A stretch of DNA of 64,000 nucleotides. It comes from Streptomyces sp. 378. Lineage in GTDB: Bacteria; Actinomycetota; Actinomycetes; Streptomycetales; Streptomycetaceae. Made by a program: the position numbers and the translations under genes. This document shows positions 31,892 to 40,056 of this stretch, piece by piece. Each line of letters begins with the position of its first letter. Position 1 is the first letter of the stretch. The stretch covers positions 124,001-188,000 of the forward strand of contig NZ_JASKMS010000002.1 of assembly GCF_030124145.1 (NCBI RefSeq), given 5' to 3'. The notes under the pieces are model-generated. The model did not search any database, was not told the origin of the DNA, and worked only from the letters and a program-made list of their open reading frames with translations.

Positions 31892-33655
31892 ATGAAAGAG
31901 CTGGCCGGGCGGTTGACCGCCCTCGACCCGGACGCCGGTGCGGCGGTCCGGGTCATCGCCTACTTCGACCGCCTGGCCGAGTCCAGAGCCGGGCTGGAGG
32001 CACTCGTGCGCGGCGCCGCCGTCCTGGCCGGCTGCCCGGCCCGGCTGGTGGATCCCAGTCGGCGTGTGCACGTGAGGGTGGAGGCCGATGGCACCCGGCG
32101 GGACAGCGAAACCCCGCCCGACCCGGCCTGGCCCGCCGCGCGACTGAGCCCGGACGGTACGGCGACGCTGTGGCTGGAACGGGTCGGGGACGGTGCGGGG
32201 ACGGCCGGGGTCGCGTCAGGCGTGTCCGGACACGATGCCGCCCGAGACGGAGCCGTCCAGGCCGGATCCGCCCGACATGGAGCCGTTCAGGCCGGAGCCG
32301 ACCGAGGTGAAGTCGTCCAGGCCGGAGCCGCCCGAGATGAAGCCGACTGGGCTGGGACCGTTCGACATGAAGCCGTCCGGGCTGGATCCGGCCGACATGA
32401 AGTCGTCCAGACCGGAGCCGCCCGAGATGAAGCCGACTGGGCTGGGACCGTTCGACATGAAGCCGTCCGGGCTGGATCCGGCCGACATGAAGTCGTCCAG
32501 GCCGGAGCCGCCCGAGATGAAGCCGACTGGGCTGGGACCGTTCGACATGAAGCCGTCCGGGCTGGATCCGGCCGACATGAAGTCGTCCAGACCGGAGTCG
32601 GCCGAGATGAAGCCGTCCAGGCCGGAGCCGCCCGAGCTGGATCCGGCCGAGCTGGATCCGGCCGAAGTGCGGCCGACGCCGAGCACGGCGGATCGGCCGC
32701 GAGGGTGCCCGATGCGTCCACACCCGAGAAGGTGCGAACGCGGCACACTCTCAGCGTGGTCGACGCCGTGATCCTCGAACGGGCCGCCGGTGCCGTACGG
32801 CTGGTGCTCGACCGCACCCGCGGCCGGGCCCCGGCCGATGACCCCGCGCTGGTCGAGACGCTCCTCGACGCCACGGCCCCCGAACCGGCCCGGCTGCACG
32901 CGGCCCGCAGCCTCGGACTGGATCTCACAGCCCCGGCCCGGGCCCTCGCCCCGCTGAACGGCCGCCCACGGGTGATACCCGCCGGCCCGGCGGCCGTTCC
33001 GCACGGAAGTCACGCCACGGCGGAAGCCCGTGCCCGGCCTCGGACCTCTCCTGCCCTCCCCATACCCGGGACAGGTCCGGGGACAGCCTCTGCCTCAGGC
33101 CAGCCCGTGGCCCCGGAAGCCGCGCAGCCGACTGCGCGTGCCCGGACCGGCCCCGCCTCCACCGCAACCGCTGCCGTCACCGTCACCGGTCAGCGAAGCG
33201 CTCTCGCAGAGCCCGGCCTCCCCGACGGGCGCCTCGGCATCGGCCCCGCCGTCCCCGTGCTCGACCTGCCCCGGTCCTGGGCCGAGGCCCGTACCGCCCT
33301 GCGGTTCAGCGCCGAGGGCACCCCGCAGGACCCCGGGCCCCGGGTCGTCTACGCCGAGGAACTCGGCGGCATCGCGCTCCTCGCCGATGTCGTCGCACCA
33401 GGGGCGGAACCGCCACCCGACGTCCGCGCCCTGGAGACCGCCGCGGCGACCACGCCCTGGCTGTTCGCCACGGTGCACGCGGTCGTGTCCACGGCGAGCC
33501 TGCGGGCCGCGGCCGCCGAGATCAACGTCCACCACTCCACGCTCCAGGACCGCCTGGCCCATGCCGAGCACCTCCTGGGCTGGCCGATCCGCACCCCGCA
33601 GGGCCGACTGCGGCTGCAACTGGCCCTCACGATGCGGCACCTGTCCCGGCCGTAG
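31892..33655 (+). CDS. PucR-type HTH regulator with a repetitive low-complexity linker
   Basis: About 587 residues. The N-terminal 115 residues (MKELAGRLTALDPDAGAAVR, GLEALVRGAAVLAGCPARLV) resemble the start of actinobacterial PucR-like proteins. Residues about 117-258 are a tandem decapeptide array such as VRHEAVRAGS and ARDEADWAGT, followed by an alanine/proline-rich stretch. The C-terminus has the PucR HTH (AAAEINVHHSTLQDRLAHAE then TPQGRLRLQLALTMRHL). Related regulators normally lack the repeat, so it is a local expansion in a linker and probably disordered. ATG at 31883 or 31892 is possible; neither has a strong ribosome site. It may regulate the upstream esterase or downstream CoA transferase. 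Confidence 0.75.
   Translation: MKELAGRLTALDPDAGAAVRVIAYFDRLAESRAGLEALVRGAAVLAGCPARLVDPSRRVHVRVEADGTRRDSETPPDPAWPAARLSPDGTATLWLERVGDGAGTAGVASGVSGHDAARDGAVQAGSARHGAVQAGADRGEVVQAGAARDEADWAGTVRHEAVRAGSGRHEVVQTGAARDEADWAGTVRHEAVRAGSGRHEVVQAGAARDEADWAGTVRHEAVRAGSGRHEVVQTGVGRDEAVQAGAARAGSGRAGSGRSAADAEHGGSAARVPDASTPEKVRTRHTLSVVDAVILERAAGAVRLVLDRTRGRAPADDPALVETLLDATAPEPARLHAARSLGLDLTAPARALAPLNGRPRVIPAGPAAVPHGSHATAEARARPRTSPALPIPGTGPGTASASGQPVAPEAAQPTARARTGPASTATAAVTVTGQRSALAEPGLPDGRLGIGPAVPVLDLPRSWAEARTALRFSAEGTPQDPGPRVVYAEELGGIALLADVVAPGAEPPPDVRALETAAATTPWLFATVHAVVSTASLRAAAAEINVHHSTLQDRLAHAEHLLGWPIRTPQGRLRLQLALTMRHLSRP
32240..32665 (+). repeat. Coding minisatellite: 30-bp units in 90-bp higher-order repeats
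   Basis: Thirteen 30-bp units (32240-32629) encode decapeptides, followed by two 15-bp half-units (AGSGR). Units 4-6, 7-9 and 10-12 form three nearly identical 90-bp blocks (32330-32419, 32420-32509, 32510-32599), each ordered ARDEADWAGT, VRHEAVRAGS, GRHEVVQTGA (the last residues vary). Units 1-3 and 13 are more diverged flanks. The higher-order pattern implies recent block duplication by slippage or unequal recombination on top of an older 30-bp expansion. The period is a multiple of three, so the host frame is kept. Confidence 0.95.
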
Positions 33656-33984
33656 CAGCCGTACGCCACGCGGCGTCTGCCGTACGCCCGGCCGTATCCG
33701 CCCTAAGCCCGGCCGCACCCACCCCACACCCGGCCGGGCCGTCATCGCCCCGCGCCCGGCCGTAGCCACCCCACACCCGGCCCGGCCGTATCCGCCCACG
33801 CCCCGCCGTGAGCTCCGTCGCCCCGAGCCCCGTCGCGCCGATGAAAGCCGCACGCCACCGGCATCGCCGCCCCGCGAAACCACCCGGCGGCGTGATCCGG
33901 ATCGCGTCGGCGGCCCGCGCCGGTGTCCTGCCCCTGCGGCAGACTGTCCGAGCACCCTGCGTACACGATTCGGGAGCTTGAGGC
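33656..33984. other. 329-bp gap with degenerate GC repeats
   Basis: Irregular copies of CACCCCACACCCGGCC and CCGGCCGTA occur at about 33660-33790. There is no recognisable gene. The right end supplies GGGAGCTTGAGGC, the ribosome site of the CoA-transferase gene. Confidence 0.5.
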
Positions 33985-35175
33985 ATGAGCGTGCAGCGGT
34001 ATCCCCTGGCCGGGGTCACGGTGGTCAGTCTGGAGCAGGCCGTGGCCGCGCCCTACGCCACCCGGCAGCTCGCCGACCTCGGCGCCCGGGTGATCAAGGT
34101 GGAGCGGCCGGGCGGCGGCGACTTCGCCCGTCGGTACGACACGACCGTGCACGGCCTTTCCAGCTACTTCGTATGGCTCAACCGTTCCAAGGAGTCGCTC
34201 ACCCTGGACCTGAAGGACCCCCGCGGCCACGAGATCCTGCACGACCTCCTCGACGGCGCCGACGTCTTCGTGCAGAACCTCGCCCCGGGCGCCGCCGCCA
34301 GGCTCGGTCTGGACGCCGCCACGGTCACCGGCCGCCGCCCGAACCTGATCCCGTGCACGATATCCGGCTACGGCACCACCGGCCCCTGGGCCGACCGCAA
34401 GGCCTACGACCTGCTCGTGCAGTGCCAGACCGGGCTGGTGTCCCTGACCGGAACCCCCGAGGGGACCGCCCGGACGGGGATCTCCGTGGCCGACATCGCC
34501 GCCGGGATGTACGCCTACAGCGGGGTCCTCACCGCCCTGTACACGCGCGCCACCACCGGCGAGGCCCACCCCGTGGAGGTGTCCCTGTTCGAGGCGCTCG
34601 CGGAGTGGATGGGCCAGCCCGCCTACTACACCCGGCACGGCGGCACCCAGCCCCCGCGCATCGGCACCCGGCACGCCACCATCGCGCCGTACGGGACGTA
34701 CACCGCCGCCGACGGCAAGGAGGTACTGTTCTCCATCCAGAACGAGCGGGAGTGGGCGGCCCTGTGCGCCGAGTTCCTCGGCCGGCCGGAGCTGGTCGAC
34801 GATCCGCGCTTCGCCACCGGGTCCGACCGTGTCGCCCACCGGGAGGAGCTCGACGTCGTGGTCGCCGCGCGGTTCGCCCGTTCCGGCTCCGACGAGATCC
34901 TCAAGGACCTGGAGCGCATCGGCATCGCCTGCGCGGGGGTCAACGACGTCGCCGCCTTCCTGGACCACCCCGTGCTGGCCGCCCGTGGCCGCTGGACCGA
35001 GGTCGGGGTGCCGGGCGGCACCGTGGAGGCGCTGCTCCCGCCCGCCGACCTCGCCGACGTGCCCGCGCGCATGGACCCGGTTCCGGCGGTGGGCGAGCAC
35101 ACCGAGGCGATCCTCTCCGAACTGGGCCGCACCGCGGACGAGGTGGCGGCCCTGCGCGCGGACGGAGTCGTCTGA
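33985..35175 (+). CDS. CaiB/BaiF family acyl-CoA transferase
   Basis: A 396-residue class III CoA transferase. VTVVSLEQAVAAPYATRQLADLGARVIKVE is the N-terminal family segment, and GISVADIAAGMYAYSGVLTAL carries the aspartate that forms the acyl anhydride intermediate. AYDLLVQCQTGLVSLTG and VSLFEALAEWM are also typical. The enzyme transfers CoA between carboxylic acids; the substrate cannot be told. It stands alone, without an adjacent acyl-CoA dehydrogenase or hydratase. Confidence 0.9.
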   Translation: MSVQRYPLAGVTVVSLEQAVAAPYATRQLADLGARVIKVERPGGGDFARRYDTTVHGLSSYFVWLNRSKESLTLDLKDPRGHEILHDLLDGADVFVQNLAPGAAARLGLDAATVTGRRPNLIPCTISGYGTTGPWADRKAYDLLVQCQTGLVSLTGTPEGTARTGISVADIAAGMYAYSGVLTALYTRATTGEAHPVEVSLFEALAEWMGQPAYYTRHGGTQPPRIGTRHATIAPYGTYTAADGKEVLFSIQNEREWAALCAEFLGRPELVDDPRFATGSDRVAHREELDVVVAARFARSGSDEILKDLERIGIACAGVNDVAAFLDHPVLAARGRWTEVGVPGGTVEALLPPADLADVPARMDPVPAVGEHTEAILSELGRTADEVAALRADGVV

Positions 35176-35198
35176 CGGGCCTGGTCCTGCGGGGGGGG

Positions 35199-36179
35199 CT
35201 AGGAGGACTTGGGGGCCGACGGTGTCGCCGCCTCGGCCGCCTGCTTCTTCGACGCCCGCAGACTCGTGAACGTCGTCACCGCCAGGACCAGCACGATGAA
35301 GCCCAGTGAGAACGGGATGCCGATCTCGGGGACGTGGACGCCCGACTCGTGCAGGGCGTGCAGCACCAGCTTCACGCCGATGAAACCGAGGATGATCGAC
35401 AGACCGTAGGAGAGGTGGACCAGCTTCTTCAGCAGGCCGCCGATGAGGAAGTACAGCTGGCGCAGGCCCATGAGCGCGAAGGCGTTCGCGGTGAACACGA
35501 TGTAGGGGTCCTGCGTCAGGCCGTAGATGGCCGGGATCGAGTCGAGGGCGAACAGCACATCGGTCGAGCCGATGGCGAGCATCACGACCAGCATCGGGGT
35601 CATGATCCGCTTGCCGTTCTCGGTGATGAACAGCTTCGTGCCGTGATAGCGGTCGGCCACGCCGAAGCGCTGTTCCGCCATCTTCAGCAGCTTGTTCTCC
35701 TGGTACTCCTCCTCGTGGTCCTGGGTGCGCGCGTCCTGGACCAGCTTCCAGGCGGTCCAGATCAGGAACGCTCCGAAGAGGTAGAAGACCCAGGAGAAGG
35801 CGGAGATGATCGCCGCGCCGGCCGCGATGAACACGGCCCGCAGGACCAGGGCCATCAGGACGCCCACCATCAGTACCCGCTGCTGGTACTGCGTGGGCAC
35901 CGCGAACTTCCCCATGATCAGGACGAAGACGAAGAGGTTGTCGACGCTGAGCGACTTCTCGGTGATGTATCCGGCGAAGAACTCGCCCGTGGGCCCGCTC
36001 CCACCGAAGTACCACAGCCCCACGCCGAACAGCAGGGCCAGGACGATCCACACCACCGTCCACGTCCCGGCTTCTCTGACGGACACGTCGTGCGGCTTGC
36101 GGCCGACGAAGAAGTCGACGGCGACGAGCAGGCACAGGGCTGCCACGGTCAGCAGCCACACGGACAGCGAGACGTTCAC
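35199..36179 (-). CDS. TerC-family integral membrane protein (second copy)
   Basis: A 326-residue protein with about nine membrane helices. TEKSLSVDNLFVFVLIMGKF and GSTDVLFALDSIPAIYGLTQ are the two TerC motifs. A charged cytoplasmic loop (QDARTQDHEEEYQENKLLK) lies between them. GTG at 36179 has CAGGAG 5 bases upstream. It differs in the loop and N-terminus from the copy at 9727 and is closer to the classical tellurite-resistance TerC/Alx type. It follows the phosphoribosyltransferase gene by 84 bp and could share its promoter. Confidence 0.88.
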   Translation of the reverse strand: MNVSLSVWLLTVAALCLLVAVDFFVGRKPHDVSVREAGTWTVVWIVLALLFGVGLWYFGGSGPTGEFFAGYITEKSLSVDNLFVFVLIMGKFAVPTQYQQRVLMVGVLMALVLRAVFIAAGAAIISAFSWVFYLFGAFLIWTAWKLVQDARTQDHEEEYQENKLLKMAEQRFGVADRYHGTKLFITENGKRIMTPMLVVMLAIGSTDVLFALDSIPAIYGLTQDPYIVFTANAFALMGLRQLYFLIGGLLKKLVHLSYGLSIILGFIGVKLVLHALHESGVHVPEIGIPFSLGFIVLVLAVTTFTSLRASKKQAAEAATPSAPKSS

Positions 36180-36263
36180 TGTTGCTCCTGGTGCAGGTGA
36201 GGGGGAAGGACATCCTGGTCCCCGATGGCTGGATTCCGCCACTCCTGCCAGGTGAACAACGGG

Positions 36264-36908
36264 TCAAAGCTGCACGTGGAAAGCTTCCAGGACGTCCTGG
36301 TCCGTCATCTGGTCGAAGTTCTCGTACCACAGGCCCACGGCCGTGAACGCGGCCGGCCGGTGCAGGCAGATCACCTCGTCGGCCTCCGCCCGCATCAGAC
36401 CGGCTCCCTCCGGGGAGCACACGGGCGCGGCCAGCAGCACGCGTGCGGGCGCCTGACGGCGTACGAAGCGCAGCGCGGCGCGGGCCGTGGAGCCGGTCGC
36501 CAGACCGTCGTCGACGACGATCACGGTCCGTCCGCGCAGGTCCGGAGCGGGCCGTCCCTGCCGGTACAGCCGTTCGCGGCGACGCAGTTCGGCTCGTTCG
36601 CGTTCGATGACGGGGGCGAGGGCCGCCTCGCTGATGCCGAGGTGGCGAAGGGCGTGCTCGTCCAGGAGCGGCACCTCGTCCCCGGCCATCGCGCCGACAC
36701 CGAGCTCCTCATGGCGGGGCGCCCCGATCTTGCGTACGACGAGCACGTCGAGCGGGGCGTCCAGCGCGGCGGCGACCTCGCGCGCCACGGCGACACCACC
36801 GCGGGGCAGGGCGAGGACGAGGGGGTCGGGCAGGTCCCCCTCGCGCTGCCGGGCGCGCAGTGTTTCGGCCAGTTCCTCACCGGCGTGCCGGCGATCACGG
36901 AACCGCAT
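36264..36908 (-). CDS. Phosphoribosyltransferase family protein
   Basis: A 214-residue type I PRTase-fold protein. The PRPP loop is TVIVVDDGLATGSTARAAL. LALPRGGVAVAREVAAAL and VVRKIGAPRHEELGVGAMAG are the typical N-terminal half of this group. These proteins are often encoded beside dienelactone-hydrolase-like proteins in stress clusters, as here, and their substrate is unknown. ATG at 36908 has GAGG 8 bases upstream. GTG at 36917 is an alternative. A sigma-B-type promoter match lies at 36984-36959. Confidence 0.85.
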   Translation of the reverse strand: MRFRDRRHAGEELAETLRARQREGDLPDPLVLALPRGGVAVAREVAAALDAPLDVLVVRKIGAPRHEELGVGAMAGDEVPLLDEHALRHLGISEAALAPVIERERAELRRRERLYRQGRPAPDLRGRTVIVVDDGLATGSTARAALRFVRRQAPARVLLAAPVCSPEGAGLMRAEADEVICLHRPAAFTAVGLWYENFDQMTDQDVLEAFHVQL

Positions 36909-36958
36909 GACGGTCACCTCTTCCCACGGGAGCGGCCTTCGGCCGGTCCGCCTCCCGC

Positions 36959-36984
36959 GTACCCCCGGTCCGGCGGGGCGATGC
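36959..36984 (-). promoter_or_regulatory. Candidate sigma-B-type promoter for the phosphoribosyltransferase gene
   Basis: On the minus strand, GCAT (36984-36981) is separated by 16 bp from GGGTAC (36964-36959), matching the S. coelicolor sigma-B consensus GNNT-N14-16-GGGTAC/T as I recall it. The predicted start of transcription is about 40 bp before the ATG. Confidence 0.45.
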
Positions 36985-36995
36985 GGGACCGGCGG

Positions 36996-37655
36996 TCACC
37001 GGCCGTCGGCGGTTCGCAGTTGCTCGTCGCACCACTGCCGGGCCGCGTCGGTGACCTGGTCGAGTGCCCCCGGTTCCTCGAACAGGTGGGTGGCGCCGGG
37101 CACCAGGCGGAGGGTGTGCGGTCCGGGCAGCCGCCGGGCGGCCTCCTGGTTGAGCCGCAGCACGTGGGTGTCCCGACCGCCCACGATCAGCAGCACCGGG
37201 GCCCGTACGGCATCCAGGGCGTCGCCCGCGAGGTCGGGCCGTCCGCCGCGCGAGACGACCGCCCGTACCCGGTGGGGTCGCTGCGCCGCGGCGACCAGGG
37301 CCGCACCCGCGCCGGTGCTGGCGCCGAACAGGACGACGGGCAGCTCCGAGGTGCCGGGCTCCCGCGCCAGCCAGTCGAGGGCGTCCGTCAGCCGGCGGCC
37401 CAACAGGGCGATGTCGAAGCGGAGTTCGGCGGTGACGGCGTCCTGGCGTTCCTCCTCCTCGGTGAGCAGGTCGATCAGCAGGGTGCCGAGTCCGGCGGCG
37501 CGCAGACCGGCGGCGACCTCGCGGTTGCGGGGGCTGTGCCGGGAGCTGCCGCTGCCGTGCGCGAACAGCACGACCGCACGGGCGTCCGCCGGCACGGCCA
37601 GATCGCCGGTCAGCCCGACACCGCCCGCGGACACGGTGACGGTCCGGGAGATCAT
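36996..37655 (-). CDS. Dienelactone hydrolase-like alpha/beta hydrolase
   Basis: A 219-residue hydrolase. VVLFAHGSGSSRHSPRNREV is the N-terminal HGSGSSR motif, VLFGASTGAGAALVAA the nucleophile elbow, LLIVGGRDTHVL the aspartate and GATHLFEEPGAL the histidine. It belongs to the group fused to or neighbouring phosphoribosyltransferases in many actinobacteria, and here it lies just upstream of one. AGGAGG precedes two adjacent ATGs at 37658 and 37655; the second has better spacing. It is divergent from the GlxA-type regulator. Confidence 0.85.
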   Translation of the reverse strand: MISRTVTVSAGGVGLTGDLAVPADARAVVLFAHGSGSSRHSPRNREVAAGLRAAGLGTLLIDLLTEEEERQDAVTAELRFDIALLGRRLTDALDWLAREPGTSELPVVLFGASTGAGAALVAAAQRPHRVRAVVSRGGRPDLAGDALDAVRAPVLLIVGGRDTHVLRLNQEAARRLPGPHTLRLVPGATHLFEEPGALDQVTDAARQWCDEQLRTADGR

Positions 37656-37773
37656 CATCAGCCTCCTCTCGCCTCGCCTCCCGGGGTACCCGCCCCGGGA
37701 GGGACGTCCCGTGGCGCGATCTGTGGGATGCGTGTCGTTGACGCCGTGCCGGCGGCCGGTGGAACGTGAGGTC

Positions 37774-38763
37774 GTGACCGATCGCCGTGTTGTCTTCGTC
37801 GTCTTCGACGGCTTCCAGCCGCTCGACCTCACCGGGCCGCACGAGGTGTTCCACAGTGCGGGCGAGTACGCCTGCGAGGTCGTGGCCACAAGGGCGGGGC
37901 CGGTCCGGGCGGTGAGCGGGCTGCTCGTGCACGCCGGGCACGGCGTGGCGGACCTCGACCCCGCCGGGACGGACACCCTCGTGGTGGTCGGGGGCCGGGG
38001 CGTCGACCGGGCGCGGGAGGACGAGGCACTGGTCGCCTGGGTCGCCGCCGCCGCGTCCGGTGCCCGGCGGGTGGCCTCGGTGTGCAGCGGGGCGTTCCTG
38101 CTGGCCGCCGCGGGGCTGCTGGAGGGGCGGCGGGTCACCACGCACTGGGCCCGCGGGGAGCAGTTGGCCCGGGAGCATCCCGAGGTGCGCGTGGACTGCG
38201 AGCCGATCTTCGTCCGGGACGGGCGGGTGTGGACGTCGGCCGGGGTGACGGCCGGGATGGATCTGGCACTCGCCCTGGTGGAGGACGATCTGGGCCGGGA
38301 CGTCGCGCACGAGGTGGCCCGTCGGCTGGTGCTGTTCCTGCGCCGCCCGGGGGGCCAGTCGCAGTTCAGTGTGGCGCTGTGGTCACGGCAGCCGGCGACG
38401 GACCCGGTGCGGGCCGCCGTCACCGCGATCCACGCCGATCCGGGCGCCCGGCACGACATCGCCGGCCTCGCCGCACACGCGGGGCTGAGCCCCCGTCACC
38501 TGCAGCGCCGTTTCACCGCCGAACTGGGCGCACCGCCGACGGCGTATGTCGAGCGGGTGCGCGTCGAGGCGGCGCAGCGCGCGCTCACGGACGGGGACGA
38601 GCCGGTCGAGACCATCGCCCGCCGCTACGGCTTCTCCACGGCCGAGACCCTGCGCCGTACGTTCCACCGCCGGCTCGGTGTCGCGCCGTCGGAATACCGC
38701 GCCAGGTTCCGCTCCACCGCGGGGCCCCTGGCAGATCCCGCAGAGGAAGGAAGAAGCGCGTGA
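37774..38763 (+). CDS. GlxA-type transcriptional regulator (DJ-1/PfpI domain plus AraC HTH)
   Basis: A 329-residue protein. Residues 1-170 form a DJ-1/PfpI fold with the nucleophile-elbow cysteine in VASVCSGAFLLAAAGLLEG and TTHWARGEQLAREHP. Residues about 215-315 are a double AraC-type HTH (IAGLAAHAGLSPRHLQRRF, ETIARRYGFSTAETLRRTF). Such proteins sense small molecules or redox state and activate neighbours. GTG at 37774 is preceded by GTGAGG. It overlaps the following DJ-1 gene by 4 bp (GTGA), so they form one operon. Confidence 0.9.
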   Translation: MTDRRVVFVVFDGFQPLDLTGPHEVFHSAGEYACEVVATRAGPVRAVSGLLVHAGHGVADLDPAGTDTLVVVGGRGVDRAREDEALVAWVAAAASGARRVASVCSGAFLLAAAGLLEGRRVTTHWARGEQLAREHPEVRVDCEPIFVRDGRVWTSAGVTAGMDLALALVEDDLGRDVAHEVARRLVLFLRRPGGQSQFSVALWSRQPATDPVRAAVTAIHADPGARHDIAGLAAHAGLSPRHLQRRFTAELGAPPTAYVERVRVEAAQRALTDGDEPVETIARRYGFSTAETLRRTFHRRLGVAPSEYRARFRSTAGPLADPAEEGRSA

Positions 38764-39362
38764 CGACCTACGGCCTGCTGGTTTTCGAGGACGCTGAGGA
38801 GCTCGACTTCGTGGGGCCCTGGGAGGTGTTCACCGTCTCGGCCCGGCTCCGGGCGGGCGGTGACTCGGCCGTGCTCATCGCCGAGCACCCCGGGCCGGTG
38901 CGCTGCAACAAGGGCCTGCGCGTCCTGCCCGACCACACCCTCGACGACCATCCGCCGCTGGACGTGCTGCATGTACCGGGCGGGCGCGGCGCGCGTGAGG
39001 TCCAGCCGCACAACCCGGTGGTCACCGGCTGGATCGGGAAGACGGCGGAGCGGACCGCGTGGGTGCACGGCGTGTGCACCGGCACGTTTCTGCTGCATGC
39101 CGCCGGGCCCGCCCGGGGGCGTCGGGTGGCCACACACCGGAGCTACGAGGACACCTTGGAGGCGCGGGGGGACGTGACCGTCGTCCGGGACGCCCGCTAC
39201 GTCGTGGACGGCGGCCTGGTCACCAGCCAGGGCGTCTCCGCCGGTATCGACAGCGCGTTGTGGCTGGTGGGGCGGTTGCACGGGCGGGAGCACGCGCGGG
39301 AGGTGCGGCGCAGTGTGCAGTACGATCCGGCACCGCCGTATCTCGCGGACGAGCCCGTTTGA
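38760..39362 (+). CDS. DJ-1/PfpI family protein
   Basis: A 200-residue stand-alone DJ-1/PfpI protein. FEDAEELDFVGPWEVFTVSA opens it and HGVCTGTFLLHAAGPARGRR holds the elbow cysteine followed by RVATH, which supplies the histidine. Relatives include isonitrile hydratases and cyclohexyl isocyanide hydratases, and GGLVTSQGVSAGIDSALWLV fits that subgroup. Translation starts at the GTG overlapping the regulator's stop. The regulator may sense the compound this enzyme handles. Confidence 0.88.
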   Translation: MTTYGLLVFEDAEELDFVGPWEVFTVSARLRAGGDSAVLIAEHPGPVRCNKGLRVLPDHTLDDHPPLDVLHVPGGRGAREVQPHNPVVTGWIGKTAERTAWVHGVCTGTFLLHAAGPARGRRVATHRSYEDTLEARGDVTVVRDARYVVDGGLVTSQGVSAGIDSALWLVGRLHGREHAREVRRSVQYDPAPPYLADEPV

Positions 39363-39412
39363 TCGGCACGGCGGGGACGGCGCCGCATGGGTGGGCGAGC
39401 CCCGGGCAGGCG

Positions 39413-39874
39413 ATGTCCATGGGCGGTGACACGGGCGACGGCGGGCAAGGGCGGCAGCCGGGCGAGTGCGGGCACCGGGCGGTGCCGCATCCGGGCGACA
39501 TCCGGATCGAGGCGTGGGCGGCGTGCCGGGAGCATTGTCTGGCGGAGGCCGTCCTGGCGATGGTGGAGTGTTTCGCGAACGTCTCCGGGGTGCGGGCCAC
39601 CGCTGTGGACCGGGTGCGGCTGCCCGAGGCCAGCGACGACGACCTGCTCGCCTCGCTGCTGGACGAGATCATCTTCCGGCTGGAGGTGTACGGCCAGGTG
39701 CCCGTGGACGTGGAGGCAGACGAGGCCGACGGCGGCCTGGACGTACGCCTGGCGGTCACCGGCATCGCCGACGTGGAGATCACGGGGGCGGTTCCGACGG
39801 CGGTGGTGTGGAATCGGCTGCGGATCGGGCCGGATCCCTTCGGGTGGTCGTGCGCGGTGACGGTCGACGCCTGA
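39413..39874 (+). CDS. Archease family protein
   Basis: A 153-residue protein, about 30 residues of which are an N-terminal glycine-rich extension. The core reads DIRIEAWAACREHCLAEAVL, with VRLPEASDDDLLASLLDEII and RLEVYGQVPVDVEA in archease order. The acidic residues expected to bind calcium are in DIRIEA and near the C-terminus. Archease activates the RNA ligase RtcB by helping its guanylylation. No rtcB gene is in the window. ATG at 39413 or 39419 is possible. Confidence 0.8.
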   Translation: MSMGGDTGDGGQGRQPGECGHRAVPHPGDIRIEAWAACREHCLAEAVLAMVECFANVSGVRATAVDRVRLPEASDDDLLASLLDEIIFRLEVYGQVPVDVEADEADGGLDVRLAVTGIADVEITGAVPTAVVWNRLRIGPDPFGWSCAVTVDA

Positions 39875-40056
39875 CCTCGGCGGCGAGGGCTGGTCGGTCG
39901 CGGCGGCCGGTCGACCGCGGAAGCGAGGGCCACAACGCGTCGCGGACCGACGGGCGGATCGGCGCCCTGTCCACGCCGTTCGGCGAGCAGCAGTGCCCGA
40001 TCCCGCACGTCGTCGCGGCGCCGGACGCCGTAGCGCGAGGCGGGACGGGCGGGGCG

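Noticed and set aside
29263..31956. An 897-codon open frame on the minus strand across the LysR, small-protein and esterase genes.
   Set aside because: It runs antisense to three well-supported genes, has no recognisable motif and reflects the scarcity of stop codons in high-GC DNA.
32240..32665. CRISPR-like regular repeats.
   Set aside because: Units abut with no spacers, are in frame in a gene, and no cas genes occur.
33742..36420. An 892-codon minus-strand frame opposite the CoA transferase and out of frame with TerC.
   Set aside because: The CaiB-type and TerC proteins on this stretch have full motifs; this frame has none.
37684..37691. GGGTACCC as a sigma-B -10 element for the dienelactone hydrolase or GlxA-type gene.
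   Set aside because: No GNNT element occurs at 14-16 bp on either strand, so the consensus is not met.
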